Assembly: GCA_964495655.1 (NCBI GenBank)
Contig: CAZBWK010000050.1
Span: 1-30,090 of the forward strand
DNA: 30,090 nucleotides
Direction of reading: 5' to 3'
Source: JAAYJR01 sp964495655
Lineage (GTDB): Bacteria; Bacteroidota; Bacteroidia; Bacteroidales; Prolixibacteraceae
The notes under the pieces were generated by a model. The model saw only the letters and a program-made list of their open reading frames with translations, did not search any database and had not been told where the DNA came from. The stretch's first letter is position 1. Every line of letters starts with the position of its first letter. The position numbers and the translations under genes were made by a program. Shown in pieces: positions 1-7,979 of the stretch.

Positions 1-7
1 AAACTGC

Positions 8-889
8 TCACTCCCACCTGACCTCCCCCGGCATTCCAATCTTCAAAGTGCCATCATTTTTCACCGCTATTTTCACGGCATATACAAGCTTTACCCGTTC
101 CTCTTTGGTTTGGATAATCTTTGGCGTAAACTCGGCTTCTGAAGAAATCCAGGTGATTTGTCCCGTAAACGACTGGTTTTCTGTTTCATTTTTATCAACC
201 AGGACTTCTGCCGTCTGGCCGATTTTAATACCGGGAAGCTGTGCCCCGCTCACATAAACTTTCAGCGTGAGCTCATCCAGTCCGGCCATCTTGAACAGCG
301 GTTTCCCCGGTGTTGCCAGTTCGCCCTCTTCTGCATAAGTTTCCAGTATTGTTCCGCCTGAAGGAGACTTTATTATACATCGTTTTTTCATATCCACAGT
401 TATCTCTTTTTGTGATTCAAGAACATCCAGCTCTTTGTCAATCGACGTAAACTGTGTCTGAGTATTCTCTATCTGACGGTTAATGACACTTATCTGTCCG
501 GTGATATCATCCAGTTGTTTTTGTGTAGCTGCACCGTCTGCCAGCATTTTTGAAATCCTTTTTTCGTTGATTTGCAGGTTCTTTTTCTGTTCTTCAAAAA
601 CTGCAATCTGCGAATTAATGGTTTGTCTGCGGGCGGCAACAGCTTCTTTTTGTGCTAGTATCTGTTTTAGTTTCAGGTCAGGCTGGATTGTGTCGATAAC
701 AGCCGCCACTGATCCGGCCTCGGTTTTTTGTCCCTTTTCCACATTCATTTTAAGAATCTTGCCTGACGACTCGGAGGAGACAATAACAGTTTCAGCCTCG
801 AAATTTCCGAAAGCATCAGACTGGTTGCTGTTACCTGTACATCCTAAGAATGCAACAGCGAGTATTGATAAGAGTGATTTATATTGCAT
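8..889 (-). CDS. HlyD-family periplasmic adaptor lipoprotein of an ABC efflux system
   Basis: This 293-residue protein is the membrane fusion (adaptor) subunit expected to link an inner membrane ABC transporter to a TolC-like channel. The first 17 residues form a lipoprotein signal with a lipobox ending in Cys17 (AFLGC). Residues about 33-70 and 170-200 look like the two halves of a lipoyl/barrel-sandwich domain. Between them, about residues 72-165, lies a Gln/Lys/Glu-rich helical hairpin (coiled coil), and the C-terminal 90 residues fit the beta-barrel and membrane-proximal parts. Its layout resembles YbhG-type adaptors. The TolC-like gene lies upstream on the same strand after a 143-base gap that contains a candidate promoter. 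The TGA stop is only seven bases from the left edge, so the ABC ATPase/permease genes expected next are outside the window. The transported substrate cannot be told. Confidence 0.88.
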   Translation of the reverse strand: MQYKSLLSILAVAFLGCTGNSNQSDAFGNFEAETVIVSSESSGKILKMNVEKGQKTEAGSVAAVIDTIQPDLKLKQILAQKEAVAARRQTINSQIAVFEEQKKNLQINEKRISKMLADGAATQKQLDDITGQISVINRQIENTQTQFTSIDKELDVLESQKEITVDMKKRCIIKSPSGGTILETYAEEGELATPGKPLFKMAGLDELTLKVYVSGAQLPGIKIGQTAEVLVDKNETENQSFTGQITWISSEAEFTPKIIQTKEERVKLVYAVKIAVKNDGTLKIGMPGEVRWE

Positions 890-910
890 ATAATTTTAAT
901 TTATTATTTT

Positions 911-918
911 CAAATGTA
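911..918 (-). promoter_or_regulatory. Candidate -7 promoter element before the adaptor gene
   Basis: On the minus strand this reads TACATTTG, an exact match to the Bacteroidota -7 consensus TAnnTTTG, and it ends 22 bases before the adaptor ATG. I see no clear TTG at the -33 distance, so it may be weak. It would let the adaptor and the downstream transporter genes be transcribed separately from tetR-tolC. Confidence 0.4.
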
Positions 919-1032
919 TTATAAAGCCTGTTCTGATAGTAATTGGTGAAACTCGCCTGTTTTTTAATCTTGTTCCCGGGTTTCGATTTTGATCGGTATG
1001 CCAGCTTCATAGTGGTAGTGTTTTGTTATAAT

Positions 1033-2307
1033 TTATTGTACCTCTGACTTTAATCCTTTTCCTCTAATCAGGTTCAACCTCTCTCTTGCCTCGTTTAACT
1101 GAATTTTATGCAGTTCCTGATTCAGTTTTGCCACGGTTTCGGCCTGTAATTCACGAATGTAGTCAGATGTTGTCAGGCTTCCGTTTTCCAGTTTCGATGA
1201 AGCCGCTTTGGTGATTTCCGCCCTGAGCTCAACCATCTCCAGGCCGGTTTTGAGCATAGTTTCCATTTTCCTGATCTGCTCTTCCTGCTGTGTCAGCAGA
1301 AGCTGAATATTCCGGACGAATGTCTCCTCCTGTTTCTGAATTATTTCCTGTTGCAGACCGAGTACCTCCTTTTGCCGGCTGGCTTTATTCCAGTCGAAAA
1401 GATTCCATGATAATCGGATTCCAACCAGGTAGTAGGTGTCGAATTCATTGTTCAGCATATTCAATCCCGGCTTGCCGTAACCCATCTGTCCAAAGCCGAA
1501 CAGTTTCGGATTGCGTGATTTTTCCAGCAATGTCATTTGGGTTTCCAATTGTGCTATCTGGTTCGAAAAGAGCAACTGTTCGGGCCGGGAAAGGTTTTCA
1601 CCAGGCAGGGCAGGTTTTTCGTTATATATTAAGGCCGCATCCTGATTGATGCGTTCACCTGTTAAAATGGAGAGCATCCTGATAGCTGCAAGTTTAGCCG
1701 CATCGAACTGAATTTTTTGTTGTTCGTGGTTCAAAATTTCAGCTCTGATTTCAATGGCAGCTGATTTCTCTGTCATGCCGTTTCTTATCGCTGATTCCAC
1801 TGAAGCCAGTTTTTCGGAAAGTACTTTTATCTGTGCACTTACTACGTCGGCCTGTTTTTTTACCACCATTGCAGTAAAGAAAGCCTGCGCAACCTGCTCG
1901 TTAAATTTATATAATTCTACCTCCAGCTCACTTAAATGGCTTTTCAGCAAAGCATCTTCAAGCTGCTCATTAGCTGCTTTTAAACCTCCGTCCCATATTG
2001 ACTGCCTGATTTCTGCATAAGCTTTATACTGGTCTTTTGAAACCATTGGAACTGAGATGTTTGACAGCGGTATATCAACTTTTGTTACGTCCGACTGGTA
2101 AGTGGCTTGTCCGTTCAGTGAAATCTGGGGCAGGTAGGTTGTTTTGTTGTTCTCTTTGTTAAGTCCGGAAATATCTTTCAGAATTTCAGCCTGCTTAAGG
2201 TTCGGATAATTCTCGCGCGCCCGGGTGTAACAATCGTCAAGTGTAAACATTTGTTGGCTGAATGCTATTTGTACCGGGAAAAACAGTAGTAATAAAATTC
2301 GCTTCAT
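1033..2307 (-). CDS. TolC-family outer membrane efflux protein
   Basis: This 424-residue protein is the outer membrane channel component of a tripartite efflux system. It starts with a Sec signal peptide (MKRILLLLFFPVQIAFSQQ) and continues with TolC-family features: an early 'YPNLKQAEI' helix start, long Gln/Glu/Lys-rich amphipathic helices, and the 'GIRLSWNLFDW' strand typical of the second beta segment at about residues 285-300. Length and spacing fit an OEP-family protein with two internal repeats. It lies 43 bases downstream of the TetR regulator and upstream of the HlyD adaptor on the same strand, so the three probably share function and, at least partly, a transcript. Confidence 0.88.
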   Translation of the reverse strand: MKRILLLLFFPVQIAFSQQMFTLDDCYTRARENYPNLKQAEILKDISGLNKENNKTTYLPQISLNGQATYQSDVTKVDIPLSNISVPMVSKDQYKAYAEIRQSIWDGGLKAANEQLEDALLKSHLSELEVELYKFNEQVAQAFFTAMVVKKQADVVSAQIKVLSEKLASVESAIRNGMTEKSAAIEIRAEILNHEQQKIQFDAAKLAAIRMLSILTGERINQDAALIYNEKPALPGENLSRPEQLLFSNQIAQLETQMTLLEKSRNPKLFGFGQMGYGKPGLNMLNNEFDTYYLVGIRLSWNLFDWNKASRQKEVLGLQQEIIQKQEETFVRNIQLLLTQQEEQIRKMETMLKTGLEMVELRAEITKAASSKLENGSLTTSDYIRELQAETVAKLNQELHKIQLNEARERLNLIRGKGLKSEVQ

Positions 2308-2350
2308 TTTCTTTGTATTTATATGAAAATTGACACTTTGATCAAAAAAG

Positions 2351-2989
2351 TTACAGTCTGTCCTGATTGTTTTTTATTAAGATTGAATCCAGGATAAATT
2401 GTTTGACGGTTTCTTTTCGCATCTGAAGATGATCAGCATAAGCTTTTCTATCATTTTCGAAGAACATAATTTCCATAAGTGGTCCGGCTGCTACCGGGAA
2501 AATGCATAAAGCAAGCAGGTTAATCAGTATATCTTTCGGGTCCATTGTTTTGATATTGCCTGCTTCCATCTCTTTTTCGAACATGACAAAAAGTTGATTT
2601 GGATTGACACCGTTGCTTTTTATGACCGATGCCAGAAATTCAGGATCACGATGAATTTCTTTCAGTATGAAGGAGGGCAGAAACGGATTTTTCAGAAGCA
2701 GATCGGTATATTTTTCAATGAAAATTCCAATCTTCACTTCGATGGAAAGATCTGACTGAATTAAAGTGTTCAGGTTGGGGAAAATTTTTTCGAAAACCTT
2801 GTTGAAGATAGCTTCGAAAAGTTTTTGCTTGGTTCTGAAATAGTAATGTAACAGTGCCTTGTTGATGCCTGCCTCGTCAGCGATTTCCTGCATCCTGGAA
2901 CCGTCCATTCCCTTTTTTGTGAATACTTTTTGAGCTGCCACGAGAATTCTGTCTTCAGTGTTATCTTTTTTTATTTCATTCATTATCAA
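2351..2989 (-). CDS. TetR/AcrR-family transcriptional regulator
   Basis: This 212-residue protein has an N-terminal TetR DNA-binding domain. Residues 10-60 hold the helix-turn-helix 'MQEIADEAGINKALLHYYF' followed by 'TKQKLFEAIF', a near-ideal family match. Residues 70-200 form the all-helical ligand-binding and dimerisation part and have no recognisable ligand signature. It heads the tolC-adaptor operon, an arrangement like CecR with ybhGFSR in E. coli, so it probably represses its own operon and is released by an exported compound. The spacer to the divergent MATE gene carries repeated TTAAC-containing motifs that could be its operators, so it may also control that exporter. A second ATG two codons in (Met3) is an equally possible start. 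Confidence 0.9.
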   Translation of the reverse strand: MIMNEIKKDNTEDRILVAAQKVFTKKGMDGSRMQEIADEAGINKALLHYYFRTKQKLFEAIFNKVFEKIFPNLNTLIQSDLSIEVKIGIFIEKYTDLLLKNPFLPSFILKEIHRDPEFLASVIKSNGVNPNQLFVMFEKEMEAGNIKTMDPKDILINLLALCIFPVAAGPLMEIMFFENDRKAYADHLQMRKETVKQFILDSILIKNNQDRL

Positions 2990-3049
2990 CTGGTTTATTT
3001 ATTAATTTCAGATTCATGTCTTCTCTTTTTTTGTAATATCAGGAGTATT

Positions 3050-3143
3050 GGTTAACTGCTTAATTTAACCATCTGGCCAAAAATAGAATATAAAGAAGAA
3101 TTTATCAAATATTTTAACTGTAAAATTTAACCTTATAGTTAAA
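3050..3143. promoter_or_regulatory. Repeated operator-like sites between tetR and the MATE gene
   Basis: Two similar 21-base sites occur at 3050-3070 and 3112-3132. They match at 16 of 21 positions, share the core TTAACTG and both end in AATTTAACC. The first is also an inverted repeat (GGTTAA, nine bases, TTAACC). An overlapping inverted repeat TTTAAC-CTTATA-GTTAAA lies at 3126-3143. Between the two 21-mers, at 3106-3113 on the minus strand, is AATATTTG, one base off the -7 consensus, as expected for an autorepressed tetR promoter. Assignment to this TetR protein is inference. Confidence 0.4.
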
Positions 3144-3251
3144 AATAATTTTATAATAAATCTGGGTAATGAATATCAGTGAATTATAACAGCGAAAATT
3201 ATTTATACAAAACTATTATAACTTTAACTCCTTTTTACAAGAAGAATACGC

Positions 3252-3259
3252 AATCTTTG
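3252..3259 (+). promoter_or_regulatory. Candidate -7 element of the MATE gene
   Basis: AATCTTTG differs from TAnnTTTG at one base and ends only four bases before the annotated ATG at 3264. If used, the mRNA would be leaderless or nearly so. The alternative is that translation begins at a later Met, but the N-terminal residues fit the MATE family. Confidence 0.35.
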
Positions 3260-3263
3260 TACT

Positions 3264-4610
3264 ATGCGTAAGATAAACAAAAATCTGACCGAAGGCGGAA
3301 CAGGCCGGCACCTGGTTACTCTTACATGGCCTATGCTGCTGGGACTTATGGGTATGGTGATTTTCAATTTGGTGGATACCTATTTTATCGGGAAACTTGG
3401 GGTTCAGCAACTTGCAGCGATGGGTTTTTGTTTTCCGGTTATAATGTTTGTGAACAGCCTTTCTCAGGGTGTTGGCATCGGTACATCATCACTGATTTCA
3501 CGAAACATTGTAAGCAAAAAGCGTGAAGAGGTTCGTATGATGGCCAGCCGTGCGGTTTTATTAGGTATCTGTGTTGTGGTAGTTTTTATAGTGGCCGGAC
3601 TGCTTACTATCAGGCCGCTTTTTACTGCTTTAGGGGCTGCACCTGAAATAATGGGTTACGTTCACGATTATATGAGCGTTTGGTATTACGGTGTTGCGTT
3701 TGTGGTCGTGCCTATGATCGGGAACAACATTGTGCGTGCCACCGGTGACACATTTACACCGGGAATGTTAATGGTGATGTCTGCTGTTATAAACGTTATC
3801 CTTGACCCGTTACTGATCTTTGGCATTGGCCCGTTCCCTGAAATGGGCATTAAAGGGGCTGCCCTGGCAACTGTTATTGCAAGAGGTTCGGGACTGGTTT
3901 TTATCTTGTTTATTCTTATCCGGCGCGAAAACCTGCTTGTAATAAAAACCGGCAGGTTCAAAGAAATTCTTAAAACCTGGGGAGATGTTCTGTATATTGG
4001 AGGGCCGGCCGGACTGGCATTGCTTATTACACCGATATCTTTAGGACTGATTACCCGTATTGTGGCAGGTTTTGGAAAAGAAGCTGTGGCAGCGTTCGGG
4101 GTTGCATCACGGATTGAGATGTTTGCTTTAATGATGATCTCTGCCCTGGGTTCGGTACTTATCATATTTATGGGACAAAATGTCAGTCAGAAAAAGTTCA
4201 CCCGTATCTTTCAGGCAATAAAATATTCCGGTATATTCTCGCTGAGTTGGGGAGCTTTCGTATTTCTCCTGGTTCTTTTCTTTGCCAAAGCTATTGCTGC
4301 ATTGTTTTCAGGCAATACCGAGGTGGTAAATATAACTGCACAGTATCTTAAAATTGTTGGCATGAGTTATGGGTTCCAGGGTTTGGTAATGATAAGTATG
4401 GCAAATTTCAATGGCCTGAATAAACCGCTTCCTGCCACCTTCTTTTCATTTTTCCGCATGGTGGGTTTGTATGTGCCCCTGGCATGGCTGGGAAGTATTT
4501 ATTTTGGATTAACAGGTGTTTTCCGGGCTGCTCTGCTGGCGAATGTTGTCGCCGGTATCTTGTCTTTCCTGTATCTCATACGAACGGTCAGGAAGATGGG
4601 GAAAAAATAG
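3264..4610 (+). CDS. MATE-family multidrug/metabolite exporter
   Basis: This 448-residue integral membrane protein has about twelve hydrophobic segments and two pseudo-repeated halves, as usual for MATE transporters of the NorM/DinF type. Characteristic pieces are 'LTWPMLLGLMGMVIFNLVDTYFIGKLG' near residue 20 (split here by TM1), 'SLSQGVGIGTSSLISRNIV' near 65, 'RATGDTFTPGMLMVMSAVINVILDPLLIFG' near 155-185 and 'AVAAFGVASRIEMFALM' near 275. Such proteins export cationic drugs or metabolites using Na+ or H+ gradients; the substrate here is unknown. It is transcribed divergently from the TetR regulator. It converges with the RQC-domain gene, the two stops being only 32 bases apart with no strong hairpin between them. 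Confidence 0.92.
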   Translation: MRKINKNLTEGGTGRHLVTLTWPMLLGLMGMVIFNLVDTYFIGKLGVQQLAAMGFCFPVIMFVNSLSQGVGIGTSSLISRNIVSKKREEVRMMASRAVLLGICVVVVFIVAGLLTIRPLFTALGAAPEIMGYVHDYMSVWYYGVAFVVVPMIGNNIVRATGDTFTPGMLMVMSAVINVILDPLLIFGIGPFPEMGIKGAALATVIARGSGLVFILFILIRRENLLVIKTGRFKEILKTWGDVLYIGGPAGLALLITPISLGLITRIVAGFGKEAVAAFGVASRIEMFALMMISALGSVLIIFMGQNVSQKKFTRIFQAIKYSGIFSLSWGAFVFLLVLFFAKAIAALFSGNTEVVNITAQYLKIVGMSYGFQGLVMISMANFNGLNKPLPATFFSFFRMVGLYVPLAWLGSIYFGLTGVFRAALLANVVAGILSFLYLIRTVRKMGKK

Positions 4611-4642
4611 ACCTGCGATATCGAATATGACCTTTTTTAAAG

Positions 4643-5218
4643 CTAAATGTCTTCAAGATAGTCTATAACCTCCTGAAGAGCAATCTTTACCTTTATGTAA
4701 TCAATCTTCTGCCAGTCTTTCAACAAGGGAATGAAGTCACGGTTATTTGAATTTTTGATTTTTTCAATCAGCAGTAATATCATACCTCTGTTTCGGTCTT
4801 TTAAGTCAGCTACATAACTATAGTCCTTACTTTTTAAAAGACTCTGAAGCTTTTGGAGAAGCTCTTCGGCATAATTTTCACGCTCGATCTCCCAACCTTC
4901 CTCACTGAATACAATTACAGGCAACCTTCCTGAGTATTCAATTCTAAGGTAATCATTTTTAATCATCCAGTCGATTCGCCTGGTAATTTCAGGCAGGGTG
5001 AGATGATGGTAAAATCCGTAGACAGGACATTTATCCAAGTCATATTCCAGTAATTTTTTGTCCTTGGATCCTTTTAAAATTTTTGCTAACATTCCCCTTC
5101 CTCCTGTCGCAATCAGTTCATCGGCAGCACGAAGTATGGCTTTTATCTCTTTAAAAGATAATTTTTTTATTCCTTGACAATCAAGGTGATAATCAATTTT
5201 GGGTTTTCGTTTTCCCAT
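4643..5218 (-). CDS. Stand-alone RQC winged-helix protein (RQC-minor-1 type)
   Basis: This 191-residue protein resembles the RQC winged-helix domain of RecQ helicases without any helicase core. Residues about 30-112 contain the pattern 'GGRGMLAKILKGSKDKK', 'YGFYHHLTLPEITRRIDWMI', 'DYLRIEYSGRLPVIVFSEEGWE', matching in order the RecQ segments around the GxxxLxxxLxGSK motif, the YG..L motif and the wing hairpin before TxxGW. The rest (113-191) is Lys/Glu-rich and helical with no recognised domain. Proteins of this kind are named RQC-minor in Bacteroidota and Firmicutes. DNA binding is likely; a cellular role is not established. It is the last gene of the minus-strand cluster that begins with the AbiE pair, with a 52-base gap to the gene before it. 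Confidence 0.75.
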   Translation of the reverse strand: MGKRKPKIDYHLDCQGIKKLSFKEIKAILRAADELIATGGRGMLAKILKGSKDKKLLEYDLDKCPVYGFYHHLTLPEITRRIDWMIKNDYLRIEYSGRLPVIVFSEEGWEIERENYAEELLQKLQSLLKSKDYSYVADLKDRNRGMILLLIEKIKNSNNRDFIPLLKDWQKIDYIKVKIALQEVIDYLEDI

Positions 5219-5270
5219 TTTGGATTTATAATGGTTTTATTTCATTATACTGTTTTACTGGCAAATAAAT

Positions 5271-5984
5271 TCATTTCTGCGGCCTTGTATATTTTATATC
5301 TAAAAGCTTTCCAATTCTGAGAAGATGTTTTGTTCGGGATTCCTCCTCCTTCTGTCTGGCTGCTTTTATTTTTATACCGGTTTCTTTTTCCCAGGTATTT
5401 ATGTCAATCGGATACAAATGCTCTCTTTTAAGTATATTCACAACTCCTTCGAGGTTCTCTTTAAAATTGATCATTTCCCAGTCACAGGGAAGATATGATA
5501 CCATTTTATTTACAAAATGTAATCTCCCAAGATAATAGTCCCCGCTAAGGCTCTTTATGTCAGGTGTTTCATCGGAGTCATAATTGTAGTAAGCTTCAAT
5601 AACCTCATACTCAATATCCTTCCCTTTGGGAACCCATTTTTTCATTGGATATATCCGGAAGAAATAGCCTTCAAAAATACCTTCAAAATAGAGATCTTCA
5701 TGAAGTTTAAAGTCGTTATCGTAAAGAAAGCTGTACTTGTCCGACTGAAGGCTGGCAATCATCTTTTTTCTTTTAAAGTACTCTTCACTTGGGAACCCCA
5801 CCGTCATGTATATGATGATAATAAACACCCAAACTCCTGCCCCAACTGAAAGAGATGTAGATAATGAACCTGATCCTAATAATGTTATCAGCATAAATAA
5901 AAGACCTGCAAAGAAACCACCCAAAAGGCCTGAACCCAGATAATCCTTATAGCTGTTTTTCCTTATTATTGGTACTTTATTCAT
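5271..5984 (-). CDS. Unknown two-TM membrane protein
   Basis: I do not recognise a family for this 237-residue protein. It has a short basic N-terminus, two hydrophobic segments at about residues 17-39 and 43-64 separated by a Ser/Gly-rich turn, and then a hydrophilic region of about 170 residues rich in Tyr, Glu, Lys and Asp. That region contains a basic stretch after TM2 (KRKKM) and probably faces the cytoplasm. A Tyr/Asp-rich piece, 'EVIEAYYNYDSDE', lies near residue 125. It starts 32 bases after the serpin stop and lies 52 bases before the RQC gene, so it probably belongs to the same transcript. Reading frame and composition look genuine. Confidence 0.65.
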   Translation of the reverse strand: MNKVPIIRKNSYKDYLGSGLLGGFFAGLLFMLITLLGSGSLSTSLSVGAGVWVFIIIIYMTVGFPSEEYFKRKKMIASLQSDKYSFLYDNDFKLHEDLYFEGIFEGYFFRIYPMKKWVPKGKDIEYEVIEAYYNYDSDETPDIKSLSGDYYLGRLHFVNKMVSYLPCDWEMINFKENLEGVVNILKREHLYPIDINTWEKETGIKIKAARQKEEESRTKHLLRIGKLLDIKYTRPQK

Positions 5985-6016
5985 TTTTCAGGATTGAAGT
6001 AAGTAATTTTAAATGC

Positions 6017-7249
6017 TTATTCTTTAGCATCTTTTGCAAATCTTCCGGCAAAAAGAATTGCATCTGTTCTGTTATCAATTATCAGGAACGTAAACGGATG
6101 ATCGGCATTAAAGATCTTTGGGGGGTGCGGGGGAGGGGGATTGGCACCTCCTCCATATCCGATAACAACCATATCTGCTTTTGATACAGCCGCAGCTTCT
6201 GTGTTTTTCTCATTCACATCTATGTATGTTTTGTGAATAATATCTCCTATTTTCAATGAGTCAGTTTCTGACATCCCTGTAAAGTCTGCCTTGTCGGAAA
6301 ACATCCCGGGATAATTCATTCTAATAATGACTTCTTTTAGAAATATCTCAGTTTCAATTTTGAATTTTGGCAGGGAAAGTATTACCTCATTCATGGAAGC
6401 TGCTTGATTAATAGCCGTTAAATAATTCAAAGATAATTTTTTTTCAATATCAAGTATGCCATACCTCTCGCGGGGAAGGATCACTATCATTGAGAATTGG
6501 TGGCATTTATAGGGCAAAATTACACTTTGAAAATTATCATCTTCATAATAGTAATAATATCTCCGCTCTCTCATATAATCAACCTTGATCTTTGTTTTAT
6601 CAATAGAATAGAAATTTTTATTTTTTGTTTTTTTTGTATCGAAAGGTGAATCCCATTCACCCATAAAATAAACCGCATTAATAAGGCTTAACATTATATC
6701 TTTATGCACGCCTGCAATTTCAGTGATCTTTCCTTTAGTTTTTTCAGTGATCCAATTGTTAAGCTTTTTGTTTGTATTTTCTATTTTGAATTGGTCAAAA
6801 CTGAATAATTCAGCGTGATAACTGTCTATGACGATTTTTTTATAGTTATCATCTATCCGAAACTTGCTGTTTATCCATAGAGAGTTTGCAAGATATAACG
6901 TATTCCTTACGGATTTGTCTTCTTCCCATTCAATACACTCATTAAAGTCAGTGTCGTTGAGGTTTGTCGTTCTTCGGACCAGGCTGTCATACAACGAAGC
7001 TCTGTTGCCTTCATAATTCACAGATAACAATTCATCCATTTCTTTTCTTGTCACTGAACGGGCACCTTCATTAGCGGCAGATAATGCAATGTTCAGGCTG
7101 AAAGGAGATATAAAAAAATTGCCTGAATCAGGTTTTGCAGAGTTAAATATCTTAAAGGCAAAATCATTATTGCTGTTTACAACTATATCCTGAGAGTGGG
7201 TGTTGAAAATTAGCAGTGTTCCGATTATCAATAACAACAGCTTCTTCAT
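6017..7249 (-). CDS. Secreted serpin (serine/cysteine protease inhibitor)
   Basis: This 410-residue protein is a serpin with an N-terminal Sec signal (residues 1-20, ending THSQ). Core motifs are 'NFFISPFSLNIALSAANEGA' (44-63), 'NNWITEKTKGKITEI' (164-178), 'LINAVYFMGEWDSPFD' (189-204) and the signature 'FNADHPFTFLIID' (380-392). The reactive-loop hinge 'NEKNTEAAAVS' (346-356) has the Thr and small residues required for loop insertion, so it is probably inhibitory. The canonical P15 Gly is Asn. Counting from E347 as P17 places P1 at about I363, followed by Gly-Tyr-Gly-Gly-Gly and a Pro-rich run 'NPPPPHPP' (370-377), an unusual extension of the loop. Bacterial serpins guard the cell against its own or host proteases; the target here is unknown. 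It lies 31 bases downstream of the toxin gene. Confidence 0.9.
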   Translation of the reverse strand: MKKLLLLIIGTLLIFNTHSQDIVVNSNNDFAFKIFNSAKPDSGNFFISPFSLNIALSAANEGARSVTRKEMDELLSVNYEGNRASLYDSLVRRTTNLNDTDFNECIEWEEDKSVRNTLYLANSLWINSKFRIDDNYKKIVIDSYHAELFSFDQFKIENTNKKLNNWITEKTKGKITEIAGVHKDIMLSLINAVYFMGEWDSPFDTKKTKNKNFYSIDKTKIKVDYMRERRYYYYYEDDNFQSVILPYKCHQFSMIVILPRERYGILDIEKKLSLNYLTAINQAASMNEVILSLPKFKIETEIFLKEVIIRMNYPGMFSDKADFTGMSETDSLKIGDIIHKTYIDVNEKNTEAAAVSKADMVVIGYGGGANPPPPHPPKIFNADHPFTFLIIDNRTDAILFAGRFAKDAKE

Positions 7250-7280
7250 TTGTATAGAATTTATAAGATTCTCCGGGCCT

Positions 7281-7979
7281 TTATGTCAATATAGGGAATT
7301 CTTTATATAATTTCAAAAGGGAAATTGTCTCCTCAAGCAGGCTTGTTCTCACAAATTGTTTCAGCTCATCATTCATCAACTCACCCATACCCTGAAGCAT
7401 CCTTTTCTTATTCATGGTCGCAAGGTTGTCGATGCAGTTTTGCAGGTATCCTGATAAGGGCATTTTCATCCTGGATTCAACAAGTGCTTTATTTAAAGGT
7501 GTTTGTTTTTCCATAAAAAACCAGCAGTCAAAAATATCGCGGTTAATAATAACTTCGCGATCCAACAGCGCACAAAGTTTATGGGCAAACATATCAGAAA
7601 GAACCATAACCTTCATATTAATTCCCAGATAGTTTTTAATTTCATAACTGTCGTTGAAAGTGCGGTTTGAGATTTCAATCTTTAGCTTTCGTTCGCCTTT
7701 CCCATAATTCAGAACAATTAATGGCCCATTAAATTTTATCGCTTCATCATAGATAGTTCCGTACTTTAATAATAAGGTTCTTGTTTTTTGAAAAACCATT
7801 TTTTCTTTCTGTATATCAAGAAGATTAAAATCCAAATCAACAGAGAATCGAGGTAAGCCGTAAAACAACATCATTGCTGTCCCGCCTTTAAATCCTAAAT
7901 TCCCGGCCATTTCAATATCATTGTAGATATCTTTCAATATCCTTACCAAAAGAAATTTATGTTTGTTGATATCGATCAT
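7281..7979 (-). CDS. AbiEii/AbiGii-family nucleotidyltransferase toxin
   Basis: This 232-residue protein is the toxin of a type IV (AbiE-like) toxin-antitoxin pair, a DNA polymerase beta-fold nucleotidyltransferase. Motifs are all present: 'GFKGGTAMMLFYGLPRFSVD' spans the GGTA and R-S-x-DLD metal site (GGTA at 32-35, D48 and D50); 'KLKIEIS' (98-104) provides the third-strand acidic residue E102; 'FAHKLCALLDRE' (131-142) and 'RDIFDCW' (147-153) match the Lys and Asp motifs of the family. It appears catalytically intact. Related toxins modify tRNA or bind GTP and stop growth, and some give phage resistance by abortive infection. It overlaps the antitoxin gene by 23 bases, the normal order being antitoxin first. 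Confidence 0.88.
   Translation of the reverse strand: MIDINKHKFLLVRILKDIYNDIEMAGNLGFKGGTAMMLFYGLPRFSVDLDFNLLDIQKEKMVFQKTRTLLLKYGTIYDEAIKFNGPLIVLNYGKGERKLKIEISNRTFNDSYEIKNYLGINMKVMVLSDMFAHKLCALLDREVIINRDIFDCWFFMEKQTPLNKALVESRMKMPLSGYLQNCIDNLATMNKKRMLQGMGELMNDELKQFVRTSLLEETISLLKLYKEFPILT

Noticed and set aside
4616..4623. CGATATCG palindrome as a terminator between MATE and the RQC gene
   Set aside because: Eight bases without a loop cannot form a useful hairpin and there is no T-run placed for either strand.
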